A stretch of 46,900 nucleotides of DNA from Candidatus Bathyarchaeota archaeon (GCA_025058315.1 JANXET010000003.1:1-46900), one strand, 5' to 3'; positions 9,384-19,001 are shown, counted from the stretch's first letter. Notes: generated by a model not told the origin, from the letters alone. Made by a program: numbers and translations.

Positions 9384-10204
9384 AGCTTGTAATAAATAAT
9401 GTCTCCTTCAGCTATAAGAGTGTCCCAGCGCTGAGAAACGTATGTTTTGAACTAGGCAAGGGTGAGATTTTAAGCCTTGTAGGGCCGAATGGATCCGGAA
9501 AAAGCACCCTTCTGAAATGTATAGATGGAATCCTCAAGCCTCATGGCGGAACCATATTCTTTGACGGTAAGCAAACATGCAGCATGAGCTCAAAGGAGCT
9601 GTCAAAGGTCATGGGCTATGTACCCCAAAGCATGACTGGAGCTGCAAGCATGTTTCCCTTCACGGTTTTTGACGTGGTGCTTGCCGGTAGAAAGCCCTAC
9701 ATAGGCTGGAGCGTATCTGAAAAGGACATTGAAGTGGTTGCCAATATCCTCCGTTTCATGGGGATTGATGATCTGGCAACCCGCCACTTTAACGAATTGA
9801 GCGGTGGAGAGCAGCAGAAAGTGATGATTGCACGGGCTCTGGCTCAGCTTCCTCAAATACTCCTCATGGATGAGCCGACAAGCAACCTTGACATAAAACA
9901 TCAGCTGGAAGTGCTGCAGCTGATCCACTGCCTATGTAGGAACATGGGCTTGTCTGTTGTTATGGCATTACATGACCTAAACTTGGCCAGCAGATTCTCA
10001 GACAAGATGGTCATGCTTAAGAACGGAAGCATTTTCGCCGCAGGTTCGCCTGAAAAGGTGATAACTGAAGAGAACATAGTAACCGTTTATGGAGTTAGAG
10101 CACACGTATCCCTAACCCGGCTCGGAAAGCCTCAGATTATTCCATTAGAACCGATTAACCCTCAGCCAGTTAAGGAAATCCCGGCCAGAATCGCCATAGT
10201 TTAA
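9380..10204 (+). CDS. btuD: BtuD-like ABC transporter ATPase
   Basis: A 274-residue ATPase of the iron-chelate/cobalamin class: Walker A GPNGSGKST (residues about 35-43), signature LSGGEQQK, Walker B ILLMDEPTSNLD and switch H in ALHDLNLA. The ATG at 9380 overlaps the permease stop (ATGA) and has AAGGAGG at a good spacing. An upstream ATG (in-frame at 9374) is too close to that Shine-Dalgarno. The extension of about 45 residues after the ATPase core is normal for this class. It energises the BtuF/BtuC-like pair. Confidence 0.9.
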   Translation: MKLVINNVSFSYKSVPALRNVCFELGKGEILSLVGPNGSGKSTLLKCIDGILKPHGGTIFFDGKQTCSMSSKELSKVMGYVPQSMTGAASMFPFTVFDVVLAGRKPYIGWSVSEKDIEVVANILRFMGIDDLATRHFNELSGGEQQKVMIARALAQLPQILLMDEPTSNLDIKHQLEVLQLIHCLCRNMGLSVVMALHDLNLASRFSDKMVMLKNGSIFAAGSPEKVITEENIVTVYGVRAHVSLTRLGKPQIIPLEPINPQPVKEIPARIAIV

Positions 10205-10216
10205 CGGTGCGTCCTA

Positions 10217-13200
10217 ATGAGCCGTCTCAAAGTTGCCTACGTAACCACATACGTGCATGATGTGGAGCCGTTAACCGCCGCCATCAAATCCATAAGAGCC
10301 GAGCATGGCGATATAGTGGATATCCAGATAAGAACAGGTGAAGATCTGCTTACAGAAAGCGTTCTTGAGGATTTTATGGCTTTCGCCGAGAAAGCTCACA
10401 TAGCAATTTTCCATCTGATGGGAGATCCGCCAAACTTTGATAGAATGATCCGGCACCTTAAGACTTCCAGGGTTCACATATTCGCCGGAACTGTAGGCGA
10501 ACGGCTGGAGCTAAGGCAGATTTCAACGGTTTCCCAAGAACAGTATGACGTAATATTAAGCTACGCCAACTATGGCGGATCGGAGAACTTCAAGAATCTA
10601 ATTTTATATTTAGCTAATCAGATCCTAGGCGGATCTTACCCTGTTAAGCCTCCGCGGAGGCTTCCATGCGAAGGCATATACCATCCTGACTTTAAACACA
10701 TTCCCAGCGTTGAGGAATACCTTGAAAAGAAGTACAAACCCGAAAAACTCACTGTGGGCTTATTGTTTCATCAGTCCCATTGGCAGTCAGGCGACACCCT
10801 CTTCGTGGACACCCTCATACGAGAGATAGAAGGGCAAGGCGCCAACGTCATCCCAATATTCCTCACAGGCGTTAAAGACCCTAACTTCGAAAGAGGCGGT
10901 TTAGAATGGATTATCGAGAATTACCTTAAAAGAAACGGAGAGGTCATCGTAGACGCCGTCATAAATCTCCTAATGTTTTCGCTGTCAATGTATACTTGGC
11001 AAAATGAGGGTGCAGATGTCGTTTTTAAGGAGAAACTAAACGTTCCAGTCATCAAGGCCATACTAACCTGGAACACCCGTGAAGAGTGGCGGGTCTCAAC
11101 TCAGGGACTTAGCCCAATAGACCTGCCTGCCAACGTGGTTATGCCCGAGTTTGACGGCAACATTATAACAGTGCCCGTGGCTGCCAAATGCTTCTACGAG
11201 CACGATTACCTGACAGGTGTAAGGATCATCAAATTTGAGCCAATACCTGAAAGGGTTAAGAAGCTTATCCGTCTAAGCCTAAACTGGGCTAGGCTTAAAC
11301 GCAAACCCAACAGCGAAAAAAGAGTTGCCATCATCCTCCACAACTACCCGCCTAGAAACGATACTCTGGGCGAAGCCTTCGGACTTGATTCCCCGGCATC
11401 CGTGCTAAACATTCTGAAATCCCTAAAAGAGGCAGGATACAGGCTTAATTATATTCCTGAAAGCGGCCAAAAAATCATTGAGGCTCTAATGCAGCGCATG
11501 ACTAATGATGAGCGTTGGCTAAGCCGCCGGGAACTTGCCAAAAGGGCTGTGGCGCGTATCCCCCTAAAAATGTACCTGGAATGGTTCCGTGAGCTTCCAG
11601 CTGACGTACGTGAGAAAATGGAGAAGCAGTGGGGGAAACCTCCTGGAACCTTATTCTCATATAACGGGGAGCTGCTTGTGGCGGGAATAATTAACGGCAA
11701 CATCTTTATAGGATTACAACCGCCAAGGGGCTTTCTTGAAGATCCCTCATCAATATATCACAGTCCAGACATACCTATGCCTCACCATTACTACGCCTAT
11801 TACCGATGGATCCGGGATGTTTTCAGAGCTGACGTTGTCTTCCACATCGGTAAGCACGGTACACTTGAATGGCTTCCAGGGAAATCCGTTGGGCTCTCAG
11901 AGTCATGCCTCCCAGACCAGGTGATAGCGGACATGCCTAACATCTACCCATATATTATCAACAATCCTGGAGAGGGAACACAGGCAAAGCGCAGAAGTTA
12001 CTGCTGCATCATAGACCATCTTGTTCCAGCCATGACTGAGGCCGGCTCCTACGAGGAGATTGCTGAACTGGAAATTCTGCTACAGGAATACAACAGCGCC
12101 AAGGTTTCAGATGAGAAGAAACTTCCAACATTAAAGTCGCTGATATGGAAAAAAGTATGCGAGGCCAATTTGAACCGCGACCTCGAAATGTCAGATGAAG
12201 AAGCATTCTCGAACTTTGACTCTTTTGTGGAGAGATTGCACAGTTACATTCATGAAATTTCAGACACCTTGATAAATAATGGGCTTCATATTCTAGGTGA
12301 GGCTCCAGGCGGAGAACTCTTAGACAAGTATATAACCGCGTTGACAAGGCTAAGTAATGCAAATGTCCCATCGCTTAGAGAAGCCATAGCCGAGCTAAAG
12401 GGCTACATTCTTGATGATCTGCTTGCGAACATGGGTAAGGTTAACCCTGATGGTAGAACAAATGGAGATATCATCAAGGAAATAAACAGCCTTTGCATGG
12501 ATCTAATACGTGAATTCCGCGTCAGAGGCTTCCGAAAGGAAACCATAGAGGATGTTGCTGGAAAAGTTTTAGGCGGATTAACCCGGAAGGTTAAGCAGTG
12601 TCTGGAGTATGTGGCGGATTTTATAGTGCCCTCCTTGGAGGCTACGAGGAACGAGCTTGTAAATGCCGTTTCCGCCTGTAAGGGCGAATATGTGCCTCCT
12701 GGGCCTTCAGGCTCGCCTACGAGAGGCATGGCTGACATACTTCCCACTGGAAGGAACTTCTACTCCGTTGACCCTCGGGCGATACCATCCCAGGCAGCTT
12801 GGCATGTTGGTGTCTCACTGGCGAACCAGCTGATTGAGCGCTACCTGAAGGAAGATGGCCGATATCCAGAGTGTGTAGGTATTGTTGTCTGGGCCACTGA
12901 TGCCATGAAGAATAGAGGCGATGACATAGCTGAAATCCTGTATATCATGGGCGTTAAACCAGTATGGGAAAAAACAAGCGGCAGGGTTATTGGCTTAGAA
13001 GTTATACCCCTCGAGGAGCTGGGGCGCCCCCGAATCGACGTTGTAGTTCGTGCAAGCGGATTATTCAGAGATACATTTCCAAACATTATCCACCTCATCG
13101 ATGAAGCTGTAGAGCTCGTAGCAAACCTCAACGAGCCGCCTGAAAAGAACTACATAGTCAAACATGTACATGCAGAAGTGGCAGAACTCACAGCAAGGGG

Positions 13201-13969
13201 TGTCAGTTTAGAAGAGGCTAAAGCACATGCGCAGTTCAGGGTGTTCAGCGATAAGCCTGGAGCTTACGGTTGTGGTGTAAGCGAACTTGTAGACTCGAAG
13301 AATTGGCGAAGCCAAAGGGATCTTGCCGAAGTTTACATAACATGGGGATGCTACGCCTACAGCCGAAAAAAATACGGTTACCATAGTCCAGAACTATTCA
13401 GGAAGCGCCTAAGCGCTGTTGATTTAACTGTTAAGAATGTTGATACAAGGGAATACGATCTGATTTCAGGGGATGACTGGTATGATGCTCACGGCGGGAT
13501 GGACGTAACCATTAAGGTGCTCACTGGAAAGGCTCCCCGCTCTTATTATGGCGACAGCTCAGACCCAAAACGTGTTAAAGTAAGAAGCACCAATGAGGAG
13601 ATAAAGCATGTATTCCGGGCGAGGCTGCTGAATCCGAAATGGATTGATGGAATGAAAAGACATGGCTACAGAGGCGCAAGTGAACTCTCAAGAACAGTGG
13701 ATTTCGTTCTGGGATGGGACGCTACTGAAGAAGCCATAGAGGACTGGATGTGGGAGGAAATCGCTGAGAAATACGCCTTAAATCGTGAAATGCAAGAGTG
13801 GCTTAAGAACGTTAATCCCTACGCCCTGCAGAACATCCTTGAAAGGTTACTGGAGGCTATTGAGAGAGGACTCTGGAAAACAAGTGAGGAAATAAAGAAG
13901 AAGCTGCAGGATACATACCTATCCATCGAGGGAATACTTGAGGAGGTTACTGGGAGGCAAATTCTATGA
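10217..13969 (+). CDS. cobN: CobN-type cobaltochelatase large subunit
   Basis: A 1250-residue protein, the usual length of CobN (magnesium-chelatase H subunits are similar). The conserved core HIGKHGTLEWLPGKSVGL lies near residues 540-560, and the later block CYAYSRKKYG...DLISGDDWYDAHGGM is also characteristic. CobN binds the corrin ring (hydrogenobyrinic acid diamide in aerobic bacteria) and inserts cobalt with energy from the I/D subunits, here the ChlI-ChlD fusion encoded four genes upstream. Archaea usually insert cobalt early with CbiX/CbiK, so an archaeal CobN may act in salvage or on another tetrapyrrole; this part is inference. It begins 12 bases after btuD and overlaps cbiZ by an ATGA. 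Confidence 0.92.
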   Translation: MSRLKVAYVTTYVHDVEPLTAAIKSIRAEHGDIVDIQIRTGEDLLTESVLEDFMAFAEKAHIAIFHLMGDPPNFDRMIRHLKTSRVHIFAGTVGERLELRQISTVSQEQYDVILSYANYGGSENFKNLILYLANQILGGSYPVKPPRRLPCEGIYHPDFKHIPSVEEYLEKKYKPEKLTVGLLFHQSHWQSGDTLFVDTLIREIEGQGANVIPIFLTGVKDPNFERGGLEWIIENYLKRNGEVIVDAVINLLMFSLSMYTWQNEGADVVFKEKLNVPVIKAILTWNTREEWRVSTQGLSPIDLPANVVMPEFDGNIITVPVAAKCFYEHDYLTGVRIIKFEPIPERVKKLIRLSLNWARLKRKPNSEKRVAIILHNYPPRNDTLGEAFGLDSPASVLNILKSLKEAGYRLNYIPESGQKIIEALMQRMTNDERWLSRRELAKRAVARIPLKMYLEWFRELPADVREKMEKQWGKPPGTLFSYNGELLVAGIINGNIFIGLQPPRGFLEDPSSIYHSPDIPMPHHYYAYYRWIRDVFRADVVFHIGKHGTLEWLPGKSVGLSESCLPDQVIADMPNIYPYIINNPGEGTQAKRRSYCCIIDHLVPAMTEAGSYEEIAELEILLQEYNSAKVSDEKKLPTLKSLIWKKVCEANLNRDLEMSDEEAFSNFDSFVERLHSYIHEISDTLINNGLHILGEAPGGELLDKYITALTRLSNANVPSLREAIAELKGYILDDLLANMGKVNPDGRTNGDIIKEINSLCMDLIREFRVRGFRKETIEDVAGKVLGGLTRKVKQCLEYVADFIVPSLEATRNELVNAVSACKGEYVPPGPSGSPTRGMADILPTGRNFYSVDPRAIPSQAAWHVGVSLANQLIERYLKEDGRYPECVGIVVWATDAMKNRGDDIAEILYIMGVKPVWEKTSGRVIGLEVIPLEELGRPRIDVVVRASGLFRDTFPNIIHLIDEAVELVANLNEPPEKNYIVKHVHAEVAELTARGVSLEEAKAHAQFRVFSDKPGAYGCGVSELVDSKNWRSQRDLAEVYITWGCYAYSRKKYGYHSPELFRKRLSAVDLTVKNVDTREYDLISGDDWYDAHGGMDVTIKVLTGKAPRSYYGDSSDPKRVKVRSTNEEIKHVFRARLLNPKWIDGMKRHGYRGASELSRTVDFVLGWDATEEAIEDWMWEEIAEKYALNREMQEWLKNVNPYALQNILERLLEAIERGLWKTSEEIKKKLQDTYLSIEGILEEVTGRQIL

Positions 13970-14742
13970 GGTTGGGAAACATTGTTGAAAGACGAAAAAT
14001 AAACCTCAATATCGGCGGTGTGAACGCTGAAATTCTATACCACGAATTTATGGGCTGTCTTATGAAAACGCTTATGCTCTCCTTCAACGGGGAGAGGCGT
14101 CGAATACTCTCCACCCTGGATGGATACAGAAGAGTGATGTATGTAGCTAACGTTTACGTTCCAAGTGAGCTTTCAGATTTCTCAATGAAGGAGTATCCAA
14201 AGTTCAAAAGGGTTTTCCTCCGATCTTTAGGGTTAAACGCGCGCAGCATCTCCTTCATATCTACGGGCGCAGATATGGATAACGTTGCCTTCTGCGAGAG
14301 GTTCTTTCAGGAGTTTGGCGTTTGCTGTTTCGCTACGGCGGGAACTGGTAACGCCCTAAGGTCAGGTGTAGATAAAGCTAACTATGTGGAGCGAAACGGC
14401 AGGTTCGAGTATGTGCCTGGAACTATCAACATAATAATCCTGTCTAATGCATTATTGACTGGAGGTGCCATGGCAAGGGCTATTATAACTGCAACTGAAG
14501 CCAAAACGGCTGTTCTACAAGACTTGGATGTGCGCAGCTCCTCATCATGTGAGCTTCAGGCTACGGGCACAGGAACTGATAACATCATAGTTGTATCTGG
14601 ACGGGAAGAAGCTACTCCAATAACTTGGACGGGGGGGCATACAAAGATGGGGGAGCTCATAGGCGTATGCACCAGGATGGCGGTTTTAGGCGCTTTGGAG
14701 AAGCAGGAGAAGCGTGTACTCAAAAAATTTGCTGGGGCGTAG
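13966..14742 (+). CDS. cbiZ: Adenosylcobinamide amidohydrolase CbiZ
   Basis: A 258-residue protein matching CbiZ, which hydrolyses the amide of adenosylcobinamide (or of pseudo-B12) to give adenosylcobyric acid, letting archaea salvage and remodel imported corrinoids. Visible family blocks are STGADMDNVAF, TAGTGNALRSG, a TINIIILSNALLTGGAMARA segment and ATGTGTDNIIVVSG. The start codon overlaps the cobN stop (ATGA). It fits directly with the BtuF/BtuC/BtuD-like importer in the same operon: import of incomplete corrinoids followed by removal of the lower ligand arm. Confidence 0.9.
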   Translation: MRLGNIVERRKINLNIGGVNAEILYHEFMGCLMKTLMLSFNGERRRILSTLDGYRRVMYVANVYVPSELSDFSMKEYPKFKRVFLRSLGLNARSISFISTGADMDNVAFCERFFQEFGVCCFATAGTGNALRSGVDKANYVERNGRFEYVPGTINIIILSNALLTGGAMARAIITATEAKTAVLQDLDVRSSSSCELQATGTGTDNIIVVSGREEATPITWTGGHTKMGELIGVCTRMAVLGALEKQEKRVLKKFAGA

Positions 14743-15616
14743 CCTATTGGAGGAGGCGATAGTAACCGAAAACCTTTCTAAAATGTATGGCCAAATATGG
14801 GCTGTTAAAGACTTGAACCTTCGGGTTCATGCTGGGGAGCTCTTCGGTTTCCTAGGCCCAAATGGGGCTGGCAAAACCACAACGATAAGGATGCTTACAA
14901 CTATTACTAAGCCTACGTATGGCCGTGCCTTTGTTGATGGATTCAACGTGCAGGAGAAGCCTGAAATGGTCAGGAAGGCCATCGGTGTGATGCAGCAGCA
15001 CCTAAGCTTGGACAGGGATTTAACCGTTAGGGAGAACATGGAGCTCCGCGCCCGTATACATCACTTATCAGCTGATGAGAGGAAAAAGCGCGTAGAGGAA
15101 CTTCTCGATTACGTGGGGCTAGTTGAATATGCAGATAGAACTGTAGATGAGCTTTCTGGAGGTTTCCAAAGGCGTGCTATGATTGCCTGCTCCCTGATAC
15201 ATCGGCCTAAGATCCTATTCTTAGACGAGCCTACAGTTGGCTTAGATGCCCACACAAGGCGGCGCATGTGGGATTTGATAAGACGCCTGAACGCAGACGG
15301 TGTCACCATATTCCTCACAACACATTACATCGAGGAGGCTGAGGCTCTCTGTCAGCGGGTAGGTATAATCCACAAGGGGCAGCTCATAGCCATAGGCAGC
15401 CCCATAGAACTTCGAGGAAAAATAGGCCTGTTCACTGTGGTGATGGTTACGGAAGGCGGCAAATTTGCATACAAGTATTTCCATGATCGGGCTGAAGCCT
15501 CAAAATACGTTCAAAAGCTATCAAACTCCAATAGCATCAAGAGCGTGGTGATCCGCGATTCAAACTTGGAGGACGTGTTCATCGAGTTGACCGGTGGGGA
15601 GGTGATTGGAGAATGA
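14714..15616 (+). CDS. ABC exporter ATPase (DrrA/CcmA class)
   Basis: A 300-residue ATPase with Walker A GPNGAGKTT, signature LSGGFQRR, Walker B ILFLDEPTVGLD and switch TTHYIEEAE. The GFQRR form and the C-terminal part of about 80 residues are typical of ABC-2-type exporters (DrrA, NodI and related). The GTG at 14714 overlaps cbiZ by 29 bases and has AGGAG just upstream; a downstream TTG (14747) is possible. Its partner permease follows with an ATGA overlap. The substrate is unknown; membership of the corrinoid operon suggests export of a tetrapyrrole-linked compound or metal chelate. Confidence 0.88.
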   Translation: MYSKNLLGRSLLEEAIVTENLSKMYGQIWAVKDLNLRVHAGELFGFLGPNGAGKTTTIRMLTTITKPTYGRAFVDGFNVQEKPEMVRKAIGVMQQHLSLDRDLTVRENMELRARIHHLSADERKKRVEELLDYVGLVEYADRTVDELSGGFQRRAMIACSLIHRPKILFLDEPTVGLDAHTRRRMWDLIRRLNADGVTIFLTTHYIEEAEALCQRVGIIHKGQLIAIGSPIELRGKIGLFTVVMVTEGGKFAYKYFHDRAEASKYVQKLSNSNSIKSVVIRDSNLEDVFIELTGGEVIGE

Positions 15617-16368
15617 GCTTGTTTTCAGACATTTATGCGGTTTTCTGGGCTGACCTCAGAGTTCTGAGGCGCCGTGCACTCCGAACCTTAGCCACATCCC
15701 TCGTTAATCCTGTGCTATACCTTCTGGCTTTCGGCTATGGATTGGGCAGGGGAATAAGCTTTGAGGGCTACAGTTACCTGGACTTTGTGGTTCCCGGCAT
15801 AATAGCCCTGACAGCCATGACGAGCAGTTTCAGCGGAGCAGGCTCAAAGCTTCATGTGGACCGGCTTTTCTACAAGTGCTTTGACGAGTTGCTTATGGCG
15901 CCTATAGGCACTTTATCCATAGTTTTCGGCAAATCCCTGATAGGCGTTGTCCATGGCTTGATAAGCTCCTTTGCACTAGTGGCTGTTGGGCTTTCAGTGT
16001 CGCCCAGTTTTAGAGCCAGCCCCCTCTTACCATTGTTTATGGCGGTGCTGATTATCTCCTGCTTTGTGTTCTCGTTTCTTGGGGTGCTGGCTGCACTTTT
16101 AGTCAGGTCTCACCAGGATATGGGCAGCTTCAGCGCCTTCGTTATCGTACCTATGTCCTTCCTTAGTGGAACATTCTTCTCGCTTGAAAGCACGCCTGAA
16201 GCTTTAAAAATGGCGCTTTACCTACTGCCATTAACCCACTCAAGCCAATGCCTAAGAGCTGCAGCCCTAAATCAGCCTTTCCCCTTGGCATCTCTTATAG
16301 CCCTAATCTGTTTTGGGATAATCTTCCTCACAGCATCAATTATTGTACTGCGAAAAACAAGTGTGTGA
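15613..16368 (+). CDS. ABC-2 type permease
   Basis: A 251-residue membrane protein with six hydrophobic segments and the ABC-2 permease hallmarks: an N-terminal RRRALRTLATSLVNPVLYLL coupling helix, LDFVVPGIIALTAM and VIVPMSFLSGTFFSLE near the end of the domain. The length equals that of DrrB-like permeases. It overlaps the ATPase gene by an ATGA and is the last gene of the operon. Together they make a complete two-gene exporter, presumably working as a dimer of each subunit. Confidence 0.87.
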   Translation: MSLFSDIYAVFWADLRVLRRRALRTLATSLVNPVLYLLAFGYGLGRGISFEGYSYLDFVVPGIIALTAMTSSFSGAGSKLHVDRLFYKCFDELLMAPIGTLSIVFGKSLIGVVHGLISSFALVAVGLSVSPSFRASPLLPLFMAVLIISCFVFSFLGVLAALLVRSHQDMGSFSAFVIVPMSFLSGTFFSLESTPEALKMALYLLPLTHSSQCLRAAALNQPFPLASLIALICFGIIFLTASIIVLRKTSV

Positions 16369-16700
16369 AAAGATTGTAAATAGCATATGAACCCTTCCTT
16401 AGTACACTACAATTTTTGCATAATCTATCTCCTTCCACATTCTTCATCACCGCCCTTCAATTGAGTATTGTCTTGTTCTTCCTCGCCAGCCCATATAGCG
16501 TTGCACTTGGCACATCAGTAAATTACTGCGCCGTCGTTTCGAATAGAACTGTAGGCTGATCGCTGAGAATCATTGCAGCCTTATACTGCCTATTCACGAT
16601 TTTTCCCAGAGAATTCTCCCATTTTCAAAAGAATCAGACATTAAAAAAGAGGTAAACACACTTTTTAATTAATCACTCATATCAGGGGTCTGCATTTTAT
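16369..16700. other. Intergenic stretch with a zinc-ribbon-like remnant
   Basis: No intact gene. On the minus strand 16580-16425 is open except for one TGA at 16517-16515, and reads ...NDGAVIY-stop-CAKCNAIWAGEEEQDN..., which resembles half of a small zinc-ribbon protein. I take it as a decayed gene. A selenocysteine reading is unlikely because no SECIS-like element was seen. Confidence 0.3.
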
Positions 16701-18146
16701 CTAAACAATTTGTGTTAATTTTGCTATGGAGTAGCCTTCTGAAGTATCCTCTTCAAGCGCATAAAGGCCTGTTCTTGGCTTAACTCCATAAAGTAGTGGG
16801 CATCCATGTTTCCTTGTCATTCGGAGGTAAATGTCCGCTAACGGGCTGAGTCTAATGGCGGATTCTCTGCGCCCAGCCTTGACTACGGCTAAGACAACAG
16901 CACTAATCCTCCTGGCTTCCGTGACAATCCAACTTATCAACTGCTCGCACCGGCTCTCGCCATAAAGGGCTGCCAGAGTATCTACACCTATTATCATCAA
17001 CACAGGCTGATTAGTTTGAACAGTTAAGTCCTCAGCAACTCTTAGAAACTTATCAACATCCTCTACGGCGTTTCTCCCCTCTATACTAATAATTTCGAAT
17101 GGAGCATCGCCTGATTTAGGAAACGTCCCTGAAGTTGAAATAAATATTTTATTGCGCAATTTTTCCTCGCGTGTTGCGCCATAAGCTGTCAATCGTTCAT
17201 AGATTATTTTCGGATCAACCCCGGCTGTAGGGATGCAGACCACAGCCCTACCTTGAAATAGGAAATTACATACAAGAGGAAAAGTCACAGTATAATAAGT
17301 TGAAGCCGACACTTTCTCATCCATTTCCAATAGTATGGTGGATCCTTTCGGTAACCCTCCATCCAGAACTTCATCTAATGATTTTGTCCCGGTTGAATGT
17401 TTGCCGGGCGGATCTGGGATAGGCTTGAAGCGGTTTGACTTCTCAATGAGCTTCGGTTTATATGGCTGGAAGACTTTGAAGCCCTCACTGAGGGTGAAGG
17501 TAAGCATGTTCTCCCTAAGCATAACCCCTCGGAGCTTTAGTAACTGGAGTTCTCTAAGGCGATAGCCATTGAGCTGATTAGTGTTGAGGACTATTACGCC
17601 ATCTGCTACGAACTCCTCAATGCCCAGTCCTATTCTCGAGCTGCCGAAGGGTACTTCCTCAACCAGAATTGTAGTGCATCCCATTCCACGGATCAATTTG
17701 CCCAATATTACATGCAGAACTATCCTTGCGTCAATAGGTTCCTTGAAAGATTGAGCCAAAGCGGTGTATGAATCTATCACAAGACGTTTAGCCCTGACCC
17801 TGTCCACTTCACTTATAATTAAATCTAGAACCGCAGAGACAGCTGATTCTCTAACAGTTAAAAGATCAAGAAAGCTGAACCTTCCATCCTTCTCCAGCCT
17901 TTCAAAGTCAAAGCCAAAACTCTTCATATTACTCGTGAATATTTCTCTGCTTTCCGAGAAGCTTGCGTAAACTCCGTTTTCGCCGAAGTCTACGGCACCG
18001 CGATAGAGGAACTGTGCCGAAAAAATCGTCTTGCCCGTGCCAGCATTACCTGCCAAGACGATCAAACTGTCCCTTGGAAAACCCCCGCCCAATACAGCGT
18101 CTAAACCTTCAACCCCAGTGGGAATCACCTTAATACTGGACGACAT
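16701..18146 (-). CDS. KaiC-like tandem RecA-fold ATPase with degenerate second domain
   Basis: A 481-residue protein with two KaiC/RadA-like domains. Domain 1 starts IPTGVEGLDAVLGGGFP and keeps Walker A GNAGTGKT (residues about 33-40) and a Walker B-like RLVIDSYTAL. Domain 2 begins GTKSLDEVLDGGLPKGST but its P-loop position reads LLEMDEKVSAST, without the GxxxxGKT, so it should not hydrolyse ATP normally. Archaeal KaiC-like proteins act as signalling or regulatory ATPases, often with chemotaxis or taxis proteins; none are adjacent here. The ATG at 18146 is preferred over a TTG 36 bases upstream. It is monocistronic, facing the ABC exporter convergently. Confidence 0.85.
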   Translation of the reverse strand: MSSSIKVIPTGVEGLDAVLGGGFPRDSLIVLAGNAGTGKTIFSAQFLYRGAVDFGENGVYASFSESREIFTSNMKSFGFDFERLEKDGRFSFLDLLTVRESAVSAVLDLIISEVDRVRAKRLVIDSYTALAQSFKEPIDARIVLHVILGKLIRGMGCTTILVEEVPFGSSRIGLGIEEFVADGVIVLNTNQLNGYRLRELQLLKLRGVMLRENMLTFTLSEGFKVFQPYKPKLIEKSNRFKPIPDPPGKHSTGTKSLDEVLDGGLPKGSTILLEMDEKVSASTYYTVTFPLVCNFLFQGRAVVCIPTAGVDPKIIYERLTAYGATREEKLRNKIFISTSGTFPKSGDAPFEIISIEGRNAVEDVDKFLRVAEDLTVQTNQPVLMIIGVDTLAALYGESRCEQLISWIVTEARRISAVVLAVVKAGRRESAIRLSPLADIYLRMTRKHGCPLLYGVKPRTGLYALEEDTSEGYSIAKLTQIV

Positions 18147-18418
18147 AAGCCGACCGCCAGATGCTCTGTATATGAACGGCAAACTAACTCATAAAGTTTA
18201 CACTTCACTTAAAATCTCCAGTTAAATTAGAATGCGCTCGAAACCTTTATAGTGTTGAACGCTTTTCACATTTATTTGCCTTATTTTAAATTTTATGCGA
18301 CAGGAAAATGGAAGGCTGTTAAATCACGAAGCCTGATAAATTATCAATACCCATATATAAGCTTAAGTACCTCTATGCGGCGTAAAGAAATAGTTTAAAA
18401 TGGAAGGAGAAATAACAT

Positions 18419-18859
18419 TTGAAAACATTAAAAATTCGATGGCAGAGACTTGTGTTTAACGGGCAAACATGTCCCAGATGCGCCTCAACAGGCGAGGAGA
18501 TCGAAAAAGCTGCTGATGTTCTTAAGCAAATTCTGGCTCCTCTCGGAATAGAGGTGGTCACAGAAAAAATTGAATTATCCCATGCGGAATTCAGCAAAAA
18601 TCCTTTAGAGTCAAACAGAATCTGGATCGGAGACATGCCGTTAGAAGAGTGGATTAACGGAAAGGTGGATCAGAGTTCCTGCTGCGATGTCTGCAGCCCT
18701 TACGATTGCAGAACAGTTACGGTGGAAGGAAAAACCTATGAAACAATCCCTGCTGATTTGATAATTAAAGCTGGTTTACTGGCAGCTTCGAATCTGATTG
18801 GCAGCGGAAAAAATGAATCATGCTGCGGAAATAAGGCGTCCGTAAGCTGCTGCAAGTAG
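18419..18859 (+). CDS. DUF2703-family cysteine-rich protein
   Basis: A 146-residue protein with the DUF2703 layout: WQRLVFNGQTCPRC near the N-terminus (C18-x2-C21), a thioredoxin-like alpha/beta segment (LKQILAPLGIEVVTEKIEL), IWIGDMPLEEWI, then SSCCDVCSPYDCRT and a C-terminal cluster SCCGNKASVSCC. Family members often occur next to arsenic or mercury genes and bind thiophilic metals or act in redox; there is no such neighbour here, so the role stays open. TTG 18419 has GGAAGGAG upstream, and a TATA-like CATATATAAG lies at 18351-18360. Confidence 0.75.
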   Translation: MKTLKIRWQRLVFNGQTCPRCASTGEEIEKAADVLKQILAPLGIEVVTEKIELSHAEFSKNPLESNRIWIGDMPLEEWINGKVDQSSCCDVCSPYDCRTVTVEGKTYETIPADLIIKAGLLAASNLIGSGKNESCCGNKASVSCCK

Positions 18860-19001
18860 CAAACATAATTTAAGCCGCTTTCTCCCACACTATATGCGCT
18901 GTTTGACGCTTTTGCCGTTTTATGTGCATTTTGCCTGTTTTTACTAAATAGGTTCAACGTATCCCAGTACAGAATCTGTCTAGTGGAGCATGTTAGAAGC
19001 A

